This document shows, piece after piece, positions 21,077-32,627 of a DNA stretch of 64,000 nucleotides; position 1 is the stretch's first letter; each line of letters starts with the position of its first letter. The notes beneath the pieces are model-generated. The model was not told where the DNA came from. It did not search any database and saw nothing but the letters and a program-made list of their open reading frames with translations. Made by a program: the position numbers and the translations under genes. The DNA comes from Stenogyne calaminthoides (taxonomy: Eukaryota; Streptophyta; Magnoliopsida; Lamiales; Lamiaceae). The stretch covers positions 11,432,406-11,496,405 of the forward strand of contig JBBCBC010000027.1 of the NCBI GenBank assembly GCA_037126765.1, read 5' to 3'.

Positions 21077-22393
21077 ATTTGTAGGTGGGGGAGAATTGAG
21101 CGCCTGGCGTTGGCGTTGAAGGTGGGGGAGAATTTGTTCAATTTTATGGGAAGGAAGACGAGGAGCATGATGACGATGCTGATGATGACGAGATGATGGA
21201 TTTTATCTTTTCCAGCATTGTTTGATTCTGTTTTTTTTTTTTTAATATTAATTATTTATTTTTTAAAATTTGTGGAATTTTCTGGTTGTGGTCGATTATA
21301 TCTTGTGATGATGATTCGAGTTTTGGCATGCCTCTGGCGTGCTTTTCAGTTTTTTTTGAGTTTTTTTTTTTTGTTTGCTAATGTTGAATCTTAAAGCTAT
21401 AGCTGGAAAGGTTTTTTTTTTTTTGAAAGGATAGCTGGAAAGGTTATTATAGCTGGAATAATGAGAAATTTACATGTTGTGAAATTCAGATTTGTTAATA
21501 ATGATCGTTTATTTAGTATTGGTTAATGGAAGATGAATTGCCTGCTTTCTGTTTGGTCTTATACTATATAGCACCGAGCAAAGAAAGTGAATTCAGCAAT
21601 TGTTGAAAATTTCGAATAAATTTGTTAGCTTGGAGGCAGTTTTGAGCTTTAAGTTTGTGTTGGATGGTTCTTTTAGATTGCTGTAAATTGATGTTATTTT
21701 GTATTTATTCTGAAATTAGGGCATACTTAATCTTTGGTTGTATTGATAGAAAAAGCAGCAAAATAGAGAGACGAGATTCATATCTGATTACTCTTGGTAA
21801 CAAGTTTACCAAAAACAGACGCAGCAAATTCAAATAAAAAAGAAGCTTGGCGTATGCTCCGAGATTCAATCAAACAGTCTGTATCCTGCCTTACTACTTG
21901 TACTCAATCTTGTTCCCCTCCTAACTAAGATTCCTGCCATGGAACTGTCCGCGGCATAACAAGCATCCAACAATTTCAACTCTTGATAAGCTGGGCGACC
22001 AAGTAACCATGTCCATTTGCGACGGCTACATCAAGAGCACTATCACGTGGGTGGAGGTTATTCACAGACAACCCCGATCCAGTCGTATACTCTTGTTAAT
22101 TTCTGGTTTAGGATTTTATCATTAAATTTGTTGCGTATAATACGTACTTTTCTTTTTTAATTTGTTTTTTATTTTCTTTTCAAAATTAACATTAATATTT
22201 TTTTCAAAGGGATAATTTTTAATTAATATTTCAAATTAATTTATAAATATATTTGGATATATATTCTCCACCAAACATATAAGTTTGTTTTGAAAACTAT
22301 TTAATCGGTCAACTTATCATACTAAGTCGGCCGAGACTTACGTTACTGAAAAAACAACTTTGGAAAACTAAAGAATGATTCCACTTCTTATCA
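21077..22393. other. Intergenic region with no intact gene
   Basis: Contains T-rich runs around 21225-21245, 21355-21370 and 21410-21425, a small repeat of GATAGCTGGAAAGGTT near 21420-21450, and an ankyrin-like coding relic (listed separately). The GATGATGACGATG-rich patch at about 21160-21195 codes for nothing recognisable. Confidence 0.5.
21985..22085 (-). pseudogene. Ankyrin-repeat coding relic
   Basis: Minus strand reads LHPRDSALDVAVANGHGYLV followed by AQLIKS and a stop. This fits one ankyrin repeat (ALDVAVANGHGYLVAQLI). It may be a lost exon of copy 1 or copy 2, or a piece of a third copy. No splice borders were fixed. Confidence 0.5.
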
Positions 22394-22401
22394 GTTGAGG
22401 C

Positions 22402-23235
22402 TAGGGGTGGCGTACCGTATCGGTCATACCGTATACCGTATCATAATCTATGGCATGTAAAAATTCATACCTTACTGTACCAAAAATTACGGTATATCAA
22501 AATTTTGGTGTATCAAACTGAAATTTTCGGTACATACCGAATTAACGGTATACCGTTTCATACCGAATTAATGGTATACGGTTTATACCTTGATTATTTA
22601 TTTAAAAAACTTATATTTTATGAATAATAATCTCTTAACAACATATATCTCCTTTAAAGATTGATTTTTTGACTATGAGAACACTCAAATTTTTTTTACG
22701 AATTTCAATTTTTAGCTTGAATCAGGAAACTCACAGAAACAATTCAAAATAAAAAGATAAATTTCAAAAAAAAAAAAAAACGGTATCTCACTTCACCATT
22801 TAAGAACAATCAAGATCCAGGAACAATTTACATGCAATGCCCCTCAAATTATGGAGAACACACACACTAAAGTGTGAATCTTTTATAACCTCATCTGTAC
22901 AAAAACACTAATAGTAAATACCCTTTCATAACCCTGAGGTTTGTTTAGCTGTCTCAAATATTAATTAAATTAAAAAAAATAAAATGTATTATATATTTTT
23001 CAAAATATGGTACGGTATATATCCAATGTATCGGTATATCGGTATACCGAAAAATATTTGGTATACCGGTATATATTCAGTATACCGGTATACTAGGACT
23101 TTTGAAAATTTATACCGTTACCGTACCGAAAATTTCGGTACGGTACCATACCGTACCGAAATTTCCGGTAAATTCGGTATATTTCCTGTACGGTAAGTCG
23201 GTATACCGGTATTTTCGGTAAATTTTCCACCCCTA
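22402..23235. mobile_element. hAT-type MITE with 8-bp target duplication
   Basis: The ends TAGGGGTGGCGTACCG and ...TTTTCCACCCCTA form a short terminal inverted repeat. The 8-bp duplication GTTGAGGC occurs at 22394-22401 and 23236-23243. The 834-bp element has no coding sequence. Both subterminal zones are packed with TACCG/CGGTA motifs (for example GGTATACCGGTATA near 23060-23090), as expected of transposase-binding clusters. The middle is AT-rich. Confidence 0.9.
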
Positions 23236-23243
23236 GTTGAGGC

Positions 23244-25298
23244 ATCGTGCAATATATATTACGAAAGCACGATATCATTTTACTAATTCACTTTTATTGA
23301 AATGATCCCGTAATTATGGACTTTTTTAATTTAATCTCATATGTATTCAATTTATTTTAATTTAGTCCAAACCGCCGGAGGTGGACTGAAAACACCCAAA
23401 ACGGCGTCGTTTTCCTAATTTTTGCTGGAAGCTGCTGAGTCGGATTGTTCTGCATATATGGCATGCCAAGTGTGTAATAAACACAATTTAAAAAATTAAA
23501 AATTAAAAAAAAAACCAACTCAATTAAAAGGATGATCCGCTGGAGCGTGGACGAAACCCTAGAATCAGTTCGGCGAAGTAGATGGATGAATAGTGGAAGA
23601 CATTGTGGTGGACGCGATTCTGAATAGTGGCAAAAGAGTGGGTTTGATTTTATATTTTCCAAGAAGGGTAAATATGTACTTTCCCCAAAAAATCCAATTG
23701 TATATATGTTTATTATACCCAACCAATTGCCATACTAATTTTATATCAAACTTATTACCCCTACCAAGTGGATTACTAATTTAATGTTGTCAAACATAAC
23801 ACGTCGAATCAAACGGTATAACACTACCTCCCATATTATATTATACAAATCTTCTTTATCTCATACTAATTATATACACCATATCAAGTGGAGCCTTAAT
23901 GTATTGGTTGAGGTCAAAATTAAAATTAGGAGAACTTATTCGATTGATTTGAATAAATTTACAATTAAATTAAACTTAGTCCAATATTTATTGGTTACAA
24001 GTTTATGTTTGAATTTATGTGAATTTTTGTTTTATCAAGTGTTATTTTTGTGCATATGAAGTATCACGATTTAAAAATTAAACATATTTTAAACAGTGAC
24101 ATTTTGTATGCACAATAACGACATTTCATATATATAATAGTGAAATTTGAAAAAAAAAAGTTTATGTAAACTCGGATTCACAAAAAATCTACTCTCGATG
24201 TTATAAGATGAATTAGATACCTTCTTTTTGTGGGATTGTAAAAAAATATTAATATATAAATAATAAATGATAATTATAGATGAATTAAAGTACATCTAAT
24301 TTCGATTGGCCCTTATATATGCATTGTGTCTTTTTTCCATTTTTGGTCAATCTTTTCAAAGCAAGAAAAAAGTACAGGAATATATACATAAGTGTCAAGG
24401 TAGAGGTACTTGTTTCCAAAGACTCTTTCAATTTGAGCTTCCCATCTTCCTCTAGTGAGCTCACCTTTCACACAATAATAATTATCTAATTTTTTTTTCA
24501 ATTTCATTTGAATATAAATTTTAGAGTTTGAGGAATTTGAGAATAATTAAAAGTTCTACGTTGTCATAAATTCTCGGTTAGACGTGGGATATCTCGTTCT
24601 CTTTTACATTATAATGTGCAATTTTCATTATTGTTGTATATATATTGTTTAGTTATTTGGATTATATATATTAAACCTCACTTAAATGCGCGTTACAAAT
24701 GATAAAAAATCATATATAAACCTTTTTAGAATTAAAGTGTATTATTTAGCCCCCCTCCATTCAAATTTCTGGTTCTGCCCTTGTATGGGATCATGAATAT
24801 CCTCGAATTGTAGACTGTTCAATTACTTTTTTATTGATTAAAAAATTATTTGTAGCTTGAAATGTTTGGTTATATATGCTTGAATACTCTCAACGGCTAG
24901 TAAGGCTGTTTTGTGACATTTTTATGTTGTTTTCAGCAGAAATTATTTATGTGTGTTACTCTCTCAATACTTTTTTCAGCTAAAGTTCTATTTCATCTCA
25001 AGATTTTTAATTTTTTTCTGAAAAGAGTTGTAGCCACTTAATTGGGGGCTTGCCCTGTTCAGATAGTACACAATAACCTTTATAAGGGTAAATTCAAAGC
25101 TAACCGAATCCACCGCTTACATACGATTAGCAAAACTTACATTTTACTTACTTTGCATGAATAATGCAAATCATCATGCAAATCATCAAAATAAAAGAAG
25201 GAACAGAAAGACTCACTAATTACTCACAATAGTACATCAGTCTTTATGTACAAAATCATACAAACACTTATATGAATTTAAGTGGTTTATAAGGTAAA
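23244..25298. other. Intergenic region without recognised gene
   Basis: About 2 kb of AT-rich DNA. A short GC-richer patch at 23365-23420 (CCGCCGGAGGTGG, AACGGCGTCGTTTTC) resembles a plant Mutator-like terminus, but no partner was found. The phrase TTTCTGGTTCTGCCCTTG at 24765 is a common degenerate plant repeat. No exon or RNA gene was seen. Confidence 0.5.
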
Positions 25299-25426
25299 TT
25301 AATAGAACATGCAATCACTTTTCCTGCCGAAAATACCAGGGCCATAGGTTGAATAGAAAATGTCTACAAGAAGAGGGAATTGTAACAACACAAATGATGT
25401 TACTGGTAACCAAGCAAACGCTCATG
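25299..25426 (-). pseudogene. Ankyrin copy 2: C-terminal membrane segment and stop
   Basis: Reads VTSFVLLQFPLLVDIFYSTY then GPGIFG and ends in a stop at 25299-25301. It closely parallels the copy 1 tail (SFVLLQFPLLVDVIYSTYGP). Homology ends abruptly at about 25427. Confidence 0.82.
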
Positions 25427-25925
25427 TCACTGTTCACTTGTGTCTTGGCGAGCGAGTGTGAAATGAACTTTTAAGAAAACATATAATAGAGGAGAGGTCG
25501 TACTCATCCTTAAAAATCATTTTTCATTTTAAATACTAATAAACCACTCGCTTGCTAAAACTCGATAGAAAAAGGTGAAGTGCACGTTATCTTGGGACAT
25601 GGCTGCCTCCATGCTACTATTTTGACGGCTTAGCTGGAACTTCATCCCCAACCCTTTCTTCTTAGGCCTTGGCTTACGCCCGACTAGTCTTGGCCACCAA
25701 GTGAATTCCTTTAGCCCGAAAGCCCCCAACCCAAGAACGGAAATGGAAGCCTTTCGACTCACTTCCCATTCTCTCTTAAATAAATAAAGCGGTGACAACC
25801 GGTACTGTGCCTTCTCCCCCAAGAAAGACTGCTGAAAGCCATCAACCACATCCCCAGAAACCTTTCGATCATCCCCTGGACGTACTGCACGGCCACTTGC
25901 TCAAAAGCGAAAGCAGCACGGAGTA
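25427..25925. other. Foreign, GC-richer segment in place of the PGG exon; possible organelle-derived insert
   Basis: Copy 2 homology stops at about 25427 and resumes near 26205. 25560-25920 is clearly richer in C and G than its surroundings and carries an open minus frame (25849-25529) with no recognised domain. Its texture (CCCCCAAGAAAGACTGC, GCGAAAGCAGCACG) recalls plant mitochondrial non-coding DNA, but this is an impression only. A small inverted pair, GCGAGCGAGTG at 25451 and CCACTCGCTTGC at 25544, lies at its left. Confidence 0.35.
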
Positions 25926-26204
25926 TTTTTGAGAGAGACGTAAGAGGGAGATGAGAGAGAAGTTGTAGTTTTATTATTTATTAAATAGTGAAAAAAAAAT
26001 AAAAGTTCTAGTTTTGAATTAATTTTGCCAAACAATGATTTTTAAATCTATGGATTTGATAAATCCTTTTACAAATCCACTATGAATCGAAACAAGTGAT
26101 TTGAAATCTACGGATTTTCCATGAATTCATAAATCAATTAATCATCATCAAATTAAATCCTTCAATCCAATGGAACCTGAAATAATTTCAATATGACTTA
26201 CGTT

Positions 26205-26491
26205 GAACCACTGCAATTCGCGTTGCATCTGCAAAGCCGCACCAGGAACAAGATTGAGTCTATCTGGAGGGGCTTGCCTCGCACACATGTGCATTATTAA
26301 GTTGTTTCCCTCAAAGTCAACACCATTAGAAAACAGATATTTGCGGCTTGAGTTATTGAATATTGGAGCATAATCCAAGCGTCATTTTCGGGCAAAGATG
26401 ACATTTCTTTGCACAAGTAATTCACAAGTTCGAGTGCTTGTTTGTGCATCGTTTTCTTGTCCTTAATGTCCTTCACTCGAGGCACCGGCAT
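26205..26491 (-). pseudogene. Ankyrin copy 2: linker and ankyrin end, with internal deletion
   Basis: 26491 down to about 26345 reads VKDIKDKKTMHKQALELVNY and PENDAWIMLQ, matching copy 1 at 6846-6735. The reading then jumps to SRKYLFSNGVDFEGNNL...APPDRLNLVPGAALQMQREL, which in copy 1 lies about 200 bp further on. The ankyrin repeats between are deleted. Confidence 0.78.
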
Positions 26492-26567
26492 TTTGGTTGA
26501 TTACAAAATCAAATTCAGATTTTTGCATTATTCACATTTAGTATCAGATATAATAATACACACCTAA

Positions 26568-26640
26568 ATATTCCATGACTTTCCAAATTGTAGGTTCAAA
26601 TTGCTTCCCCACTGTATACCAATAATATAACATAATTCAA
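26568..26640 (-). pseudogene. Ankyrin copy 2: short exon
   Basis: Reads YTVGKQFEPTIWKVMEYLG before a GT donor. It matches the short exon of copy 1 at 6938. Confidence 0.62.
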
Positions 26641-26766
26641 TCCACAGTTTCTGCTAGTTTGATTTCTAAGTTGCATAAATATATAAAAATAAGAGTTGGT
26701 CTTGTGTAAAATAATGTTACCATTCAACTGTTTCGCAACTATCACTTTATAGCAAAATAACTAATA

Positions 26767-27028
26767 CTCCCTCCGTCCTGATTTTGATTATCCGCTTTCC
26801 ATAAATAGCCGTCTTAATTTTGTTTATCTATTTCCAAATAAAACAATAAAGCAACATTTAATACTATTTAGTACTACTATTTTTCTCCACCAAACTCACT
26901 TTACACCATTTAATACTATTATTTTCCTCCACCAAACCCACTTTACACCATTTAATACTATTATCTCTTACTTTTTCTTAATATCCGTGTCTATAGTAAA
27001 TGAATAATCAAAAATAGGACGAAGGGAG
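26767..27028. mobile_element. Stowaway-type MITE
   Basis: Ends CTCCCTCCGTCC and GGACGAAGGGAG form the terminal inverted repeat characteristic of Stowaway (Tc1/mariner). TA lies on both sides (26765-26766 and 27029-27030). It is 262 bp and non-coding. A unit of about 50 bp (CTCCACCAAACCCACTTTAC ... ATTTAATACTATTA) is repeated inside. It lies in an intron of ankyrin copy 2. Confidence 0.9.
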
Positions 27029-27239
27029 TATTTTTTAATGAAACAACTAATACTATCAAACTAATATATTTTAACGAAATCACTAATATATATTTTTTTA
27101 AATATGCTAAAAATGAAAACCAGATGCATGGTAAAATTGGTTTAAACATAAGACCTCGTCTATAAACAAACCCAATGAACATGCCCAATTTCGTTTGCAA
27201 GTAACATTAATAAAGTTGAAAACAGAGAGCTACTTTCCT

Positions 27240-27375
27240 CCGCTAATAATCTGAAATGAGGCAGAGTACTTGTTGTGTGTTGGAGCATCGCATTTTGCTT
27301 TCTCAACATCATCATCAGTGATAGATGTTGCTTGAGCATCTTTCGGTTCATGTTGTTTTAGAGGAGCATCTTCAA
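27240..27375 (-). pseudogene. Ankyrin copy 2: exon fragment
   Basis: Reads LKQHEPKDAQATSITDDDVE and later SASFQIISGGK. It is equivalent to about 19396-19515 in copy 1. The borders are approximate. Confidence 0.58.
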
Positions 27376-27482
27376 CATACAATACACATGTCAAAACTAA
27401 ATCATTCATAGCAAAATTTTCATAATATATCTGGCCAGATTTTTATCATAATAGAAGGGTTGTCTGGGCTGTATATACTTAC

Positions 27483-27630
27483 ATCGGTAGATCAACCTTT
27501 CCCACCAATTGAAACTTTCCCTACTTGGAAATACAGTGTCCATTTCAGCTATATGAAACAGAGCACCTATATAACTGTTGTCTTAGTCGAGCCAAATTCG
27601 GATACTTGCCAACTAAATTCAATGCAACAT
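27483..27630 (-). pseudogene. Ankyrin copy 2: single-repeat exon, frameshifted
   Basis: Bounded by TTCAG and GTAAGT like 19590-19742, but 148 bp instead of 153. It starts DVALNLVGKYPNLARLR and then changes frame, and the tail QLVGKVDLP is the shifted form of NWWERLIYR. Confidence 0.75.
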
Positions 27631-27740
27631 CTGAATAAAAATAACAATAATCAGCTATAACTACCAATTAATGTACTCCACAAGAGCAAAAACTACCATG
27701 TCTAGCAAACATATACCATCAGTAGTAATTGTTTTAACAA

Positions 27741-27799
27741 AAGGTATTAGTAGCTTTGACAGAACAACATCAATGCCACTAACTTCCGAACAAAATCAT
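27741..27799 (-). pseudogene. Ankyrin copy 2: N-proximal exon, part downstream of the Copia insertion
   Basis: Continues the ankyrin coding sequence NDFVRKLVAL after the Copia-3 element. The five bases TCATT at 27795-27799 are the left copy of the target duplication. Homology to copy 1 (20090-20040) fades beyond about 27745. Confidence 0.72.
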
Positions 27800-28210
27800 T
27801 TGTTAGGAATTAAAGCAATTATAGGAGAAAATAATGGAACAACGAATTAAGGAACAACAATTTGGTTACCCAGTTCGTCAGGAATGATTACGTCTGGGTG
27901 CACTACCAAGCCATGAGATTCACTATTTTCGTGTGTTATTTTCGTACAAAGAGGCAAATACAATGAGTCACGGTATTTAAATGAGACATGGGCCGAAGCC
28001 CTAATTTCGCGAACAGAGCTGCGGAACCCGCTCGACCAGGGGCTTTGGTCGAGCGGTTCCTCTCGATCAAGCAGTCAGCTCGAGCGCCCCGATGGTGCTG
28101 GAAAGGGGGCTCGATCGTGCATAGGTACTCGACCACTCGTCTTGGTCGAGCGCCTCCCTGGGTCTGACTCCCGTCTCCTCAACCCAACATCCAGTCTCCA
28201 CAACCCAACA
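27800..28210 (-). repeat. Copia-3 3' LTR
   Basis: 411 bp, TGTTAGGAATTAAAG ... CAACCCAACA. Very similar to 32215-32627. Confidence 0.94.
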
Positions 28211-28222
28211 ATCTCCCACCTG
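28211..28222 (-). other. Copia-3 polypurine tract
   Basis: Minus strand reads CCAGGTGGGAGAT right before the LTR start TGTTGGG. It is short but in the expected place. Confidence 0.7.
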
Positions 28223-28298
28223 GAGACCGACTCCAACTATAACTTGTCTCCTCCGTTTCAATGATCTCTCTCACTGGTAGTAGTGCCGAGCCTTATGC

Positions 28299-31200
28299 TC
28301 AGTTTTCAAGGCCAGTTGAAGTCATGCATAACTTCAACTTCTCTAAGGTCACAACCTTAGTCAACATGTCAGCAGGATTCTCACTTCCCCGGATCTTCAT
28401 CAGCTGTAAGATCTTGTTCTCAATGAGGTAACGAATATAATGATACCTCAACTCGATGTGCTTCGTCCTCGAGTGAAAGGCCGAATTCTTCGCCAAGTGA
28501 ATAGCACTCTGACTGTCACTATACAGAATACTATCCTTTTGCTCCTTCCCCAACTCACACGACAGATTCTGCAACCAAACCATTTCTTTACTAGCCTCAG
28601 TAACTGCAACGTACTCTGCTTCTGCAGTGGACTGAGCTACGATCTTTTTCAACTTAGAAGCCCAAGAGATAGTTGTACCACCAAAAGTAAACACATGCCC
28701 TGTAGTACTCCTTCTTTTGTCGAGATCATTTGATGCCAAGTCTGCATCAACATATCCTGCCAACCCAACGCTTTTGCCCTCAAAGCACAAAGCTTGTTCA
28801 GTAGTACCTCTCAAGTATCTAAGGATCCACTTCACTGCCTCCCAATGCTGCTTACCCGGATTGCCCATAAACCGGCTAACAACTCCCACCGCTTGTGCAA
28901 TATCAGATCTTGTACACACCATAACATACATCAAACTTCCAATTGCTGAAGCATACAGAGTGTTTTGCATGTAGGTCCGCTCCTCTTCGCTACTAGGTGA
29001 GTCCTTGTTGGATAGCTTGAACTGACTTCCCAACGGGACCCGATCTGGCTTTGCATCTTCCATACTAAATATCTCCAAGACTTTCTTTATGTATTCAGCC
29101 TGTGAAAGATACAACTTTCCTGCCACCTTGTCACGATCGATTCGCATACCCAAGATTTGCTTGGCCTCTCCAAGGTCCTTCATAGCAATCCTTTCAGACA
29201 ATTTTCCCTTCAACTTGCTCACCTCCCAAGCACTAGAGCCTGCTATCAACATGTCATCAACATATAATAGCAAAATGATATAACCATCATCATACCTCTT
29301 GAAGTAACAACAATGGTCAGCCTCACACCTATTGATCTTAATCTCGTGCATGAACCCATCAAACTTCTTGTACCACTGTAATGGAGCTTGTTTCAGACCA
29401 TACAAGCTCTTCTTCAACTTGCAAACTAGCTCACTACCCCCCTTAGACAAGTATCCCTCTGGTTGCTTCATGTAGATGTCCTCGTCTAAATCACCATGAA
29501 GAAAGACGGTTTTCACGTCCATCTGTTCTAACATCAAATTTTCTGCAGCCACCAGACTCAGAACCAATCGAATGGTAGTTAGCTTCACCACTGGAGTAAA
29601 AACATCAGTATAGTCAATACCATGTTTCTGCTGAAACCCCTTAACAACCAATCTTGCCTTGTAGCGTTTGCTTCCATCAGCCTCCTCTTTTATTCTGTAA
29701 ACCCACTTGTTTTGCTGTGTTTTCTTGCCCTTAGGAAGCTCAACTAGCTCCCAAGTTCCGTTGGTCATCAATGAATTCATCTCATCATCCATTGCAAGTT
29801 TCCACTTGTCCACCTGTTCACTATGTGTGGCCTCTGCATAACATTCAGGTTCACCACCATCAGTTAACAATAAATAATGAAGGGAGGGTGAATACCTATC
29901 AGGAGATCTCCGATCTCTCGTGGATCTCCGTAGCTGAATTGTTGGTGGTGGTGTACTTGGTTCTTCCTCAACAATCACCTGATCATCTAGAACCCCCTTG
30001 CTCCCACCCGAGTTCGAAATGTCTAACTCCACAACCTGAGACTCAGAACCACCTTCTTTGGATATCCACAACATGTCTTTGTACATCACCTGTTAATTAA
30101 ATATGACATCTCGACTACGAATTATCTTTCGATTTTCCTCATCCCAAAATCGATAGCCAAATTCATCACCGCCATATCCAACAAACGTACACTTAACAGA
30201 TTTAGCATCTAACTTACTTCTACTCATAGCATCAACATGAACATATGCAACACACCCAAATACTCGAAGAAAAGACAGATTTACCTCCTTTCCCGACTAG
30301 GTCTCCTCTGGTATGCCATTTTCCAAAGGAGTTGAAGGTCCTCTGTTTATCAAGTAAGCTGCTGTGTTAACTGACTCTGCCCAAAACATCTTTGGCAGCC
30401 CACACTTCAATCTCATGCTTCTAGCACGTTCACATAGGGTCTTGTTCATATGTTCTGCCACGTCATTCTGTTGTGGGGTTCCTCTCACGGTTTTCTCCAT
30501 TCGAATTCCATTCGTCTCACATAATTCTTTGAACTCTCGGAGCTCGTACTCTCCACCATTATCAGATCTCAAACACTTCACCTTGAGACCCGTCTCAGTT
30601 TCTACAAGGGCCTTCCACTTCCTGAAAGCATTAAAGGCATCAGACTTATTTTTCAAGAAATAAACCCGTACCTTCCTCGTAGAGTCGTCAATGAAAGTCA
30701 CGTAATATGATGCACCACCAAGGGATGTCACTGGTACTGGACCCCACAAGTCACTGTGAACTAACTCCAGCTTATGCTTCTTCAAAGCCCTGCCTCCCTT
30801 CGAAAAACTCACCCTTTTCTGTTTTCCGAATACACAGTCCTCACACAAACCAATGTCAACTGTCTTGAGGTCTGGCAGTTTACCCTTCGAGCACATAACT
30901 TTCATCCCCTTTTCACTCATGTGGCCAAGGCGACAATGCCACAAATTTGCATTCCCTTTTTCACTTGCAAGAGCAATGCTATCCCGGGTGTTGCCTGTCA
31001 TATACAACGTCCCCTCTTTATTTCCACGAGCCACTACCATGACACCTTTGGATATCTTCCACGAGTTACACCCAAAGGTCACCTTGTAGCCCTCGTCATC
31101 AAGTTGCCCAACTGAAATCAAATTCCTCTTCAAACCAGGAATATGTCTCACATCTTTCAATTGTAACACAGTCCCATTTGGTGTCTTAATCCGAACATTC

Positions 31201-32168
31201 CCCTTCCCTTTGATTTCCAGAGGCTCATCATCAGCTAGATAAACCTTCCCAAAGTTCCCGGAAGTGTACTTTTCCATTACGTCAGCACTGCTGCACGAAT
31301 GAAACGATGCTCCAGAATCTAACACCCACGACTCCAATGGACTGCTTACACTCAGAATCAATGCATCTGAGTCCTCATCAGTGGCAACGTTGGCTGAGTT
31401 GTCATTCTTCTTTGGTTCATTCCCTTGTGCCTTGCACTCACTTTTGTAATGACCAAGTTCATGACATTTATAACACTCAACTTTACTCTTATCCTTCTTG
31501 GGCTTATCTTTGCCCCTTGACTTCGATCTACCCCGATTTGGCTTCCCCTTGGATTCAGATCTGCCTCTGCTTCCCGCACTCAAAGCAGATCATGTGGCCA
31601 CACCCAACTCTTTCCTGCGAATTTCTTCGCTCATGACCAGATCCCTAACCTCATCAAATTTCAGTTTCACTTTACCTGCTGAAGCACTAACAGCCGTTAC
31701 CGTCCCACTCCAACTTTCTGGTAAAGAAGACAACAAAATAAGGGCTTGAACCTCATCATCAAAATCAATCTCAACCGAGCTCAATTGGGCTATGATCATA
31801 TTGAACTCGTTGAGATGGTTGGCTACCACAGTATCCTCCGCCATCCTCAGGTTGAATAACCTCCGCATCAGATGAACCTTGTTCGCTGCAGACGATTTTT
31901 CATACATCTCAGTCAATATCTCCAGCATCTCCTTTGTGGTTTTTACTTTCACCATATGTAGGGCGACGTTCCTGGATAACGACAAACAAACCACACTCAT
32001 CGCCTTCCTATCCAGCAACTTCCACTCGTCGTCCTTCATCTCTTCAGGTTTTTCACCCAACGATTGATACAGATCTTTACCGTACAGGTAATCTTCGATC
32101 TGCAATTTCCAGAATCCAAAATTCCTTCCATCAAACTTCTCAACAGGCGATTTCCCTTCAGCTATCAT
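28299..32168 (-). pseudogene. Copia-3 gag-pol polyprotein gene with three in-frame stops
   Basis: A single reading frame of about 1290 codons starts with ATG at 32168. In order: gag (KFDGRNFGFWKLQIEDYLYG), zinc knuckle (CYKCHELGHYKSEC), protease (WVLDSGASFHSC), pre-integrase zinc segment (LWHCRLGHMSEKGM), integrase (HSDLWGP, RSDNGGEY, NDVAEHMNKT), RT (YVDDMLIAG) and RNase H (AEAEYVAVTEASKE, SDSQSAIHLAKN). Stops lie at 31590-31592, 30297-30299 and 30093-30095. The 596-codon RT-RNase H part downstream is open. The absence of frameshifts is notable next to the other elements here. It is not expected to act on its own. Confidence 0.9.
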
Positions 32169-32199
32169 AATTGCTCTCCACAGATCCCTTTAACCCGAT

Positions 32200-32213
32200 G
32201 CTCTTGATACCAG
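32200..32213 (-). other. Copia-3 primer-binding site
   Basis: Minus strand reads TGGTATCAAGAGC just inside the right LTR. It is an initiator-Met-type site with one extra A compared with TGGTATCAGAGC. Confidence 0.8.
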
Positions 32214-32214
32214 T

Positions 32215-32627
32215 TGTTAGGAATTAAGGCAATTATAGGAGAAAATAATGGAACAACGAATTAAGGAACAACAATTTGGTTACCCAGTTCGTCAGGAATG
32301 ACTACGTCTGGGGGCACTACCAAGCCAGGAGATTCACTATTTTCGTGTGTTATTTTCGTACAAAGAGGCAAATACAATGAGTCAAGGTATTTAAATGAGA
32401 CATGGGCCGAAGCCCTAATTTCGCGAACAGAGCTGCGGAACCCGCTCTACCAGGGGCTTTGGTCGAGCGGTTCCTCTCTATCAAGCAGTCAACTCGAGCG
32501 CCCCGATGGTGCTGGAAAGGGGGCTGCTCGATCGTGCATAGGCGCTCGACCACTCGTCTTGGTCGAGCGCCTCCCTAGGTCTGACTCCCGTCTCCTCAAC
32601 CCAACATCCAGTCTCCACAACCCAACA
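32215..32627 (-). repeat. Copia-3 5' LTR
   Basis: 413 bp with the same ends as the left copy. TCATT follows at 32628. Confidence 0.94.

Larger units (their letters stand above)
27800..32627 (-). mobile_element. Ty1/Copia retrotransposon (Copia-3), nearly complete, inserted in an ankyrin exon
   Basis: It is 4.83 kb with LTRs 27800-28210 and 32215-32627, TG...CA ends, and the 5-bp duplication TCATT (27795-27799 and 32628-32632). On the minus strand gag-protease-integrase-RT-RNase H run in a single frame from 32168 to 28299, interrupted by only three nonsense codons. By eye the LTRs differ at about a dozen positions plus one 3-bp indel, so this is a younger insertion than its neighbours. It hit ankyrin copy 2 between codons that copy 1 keeps intact. 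Confidence 0.95.

Noticed and set aside
25529..25849. 106-codon minus-strand open frame
   Set aside because: No recognised domain, no splice context, and it lies in a foreign non-coding-looking block. Treated as chance within that block.
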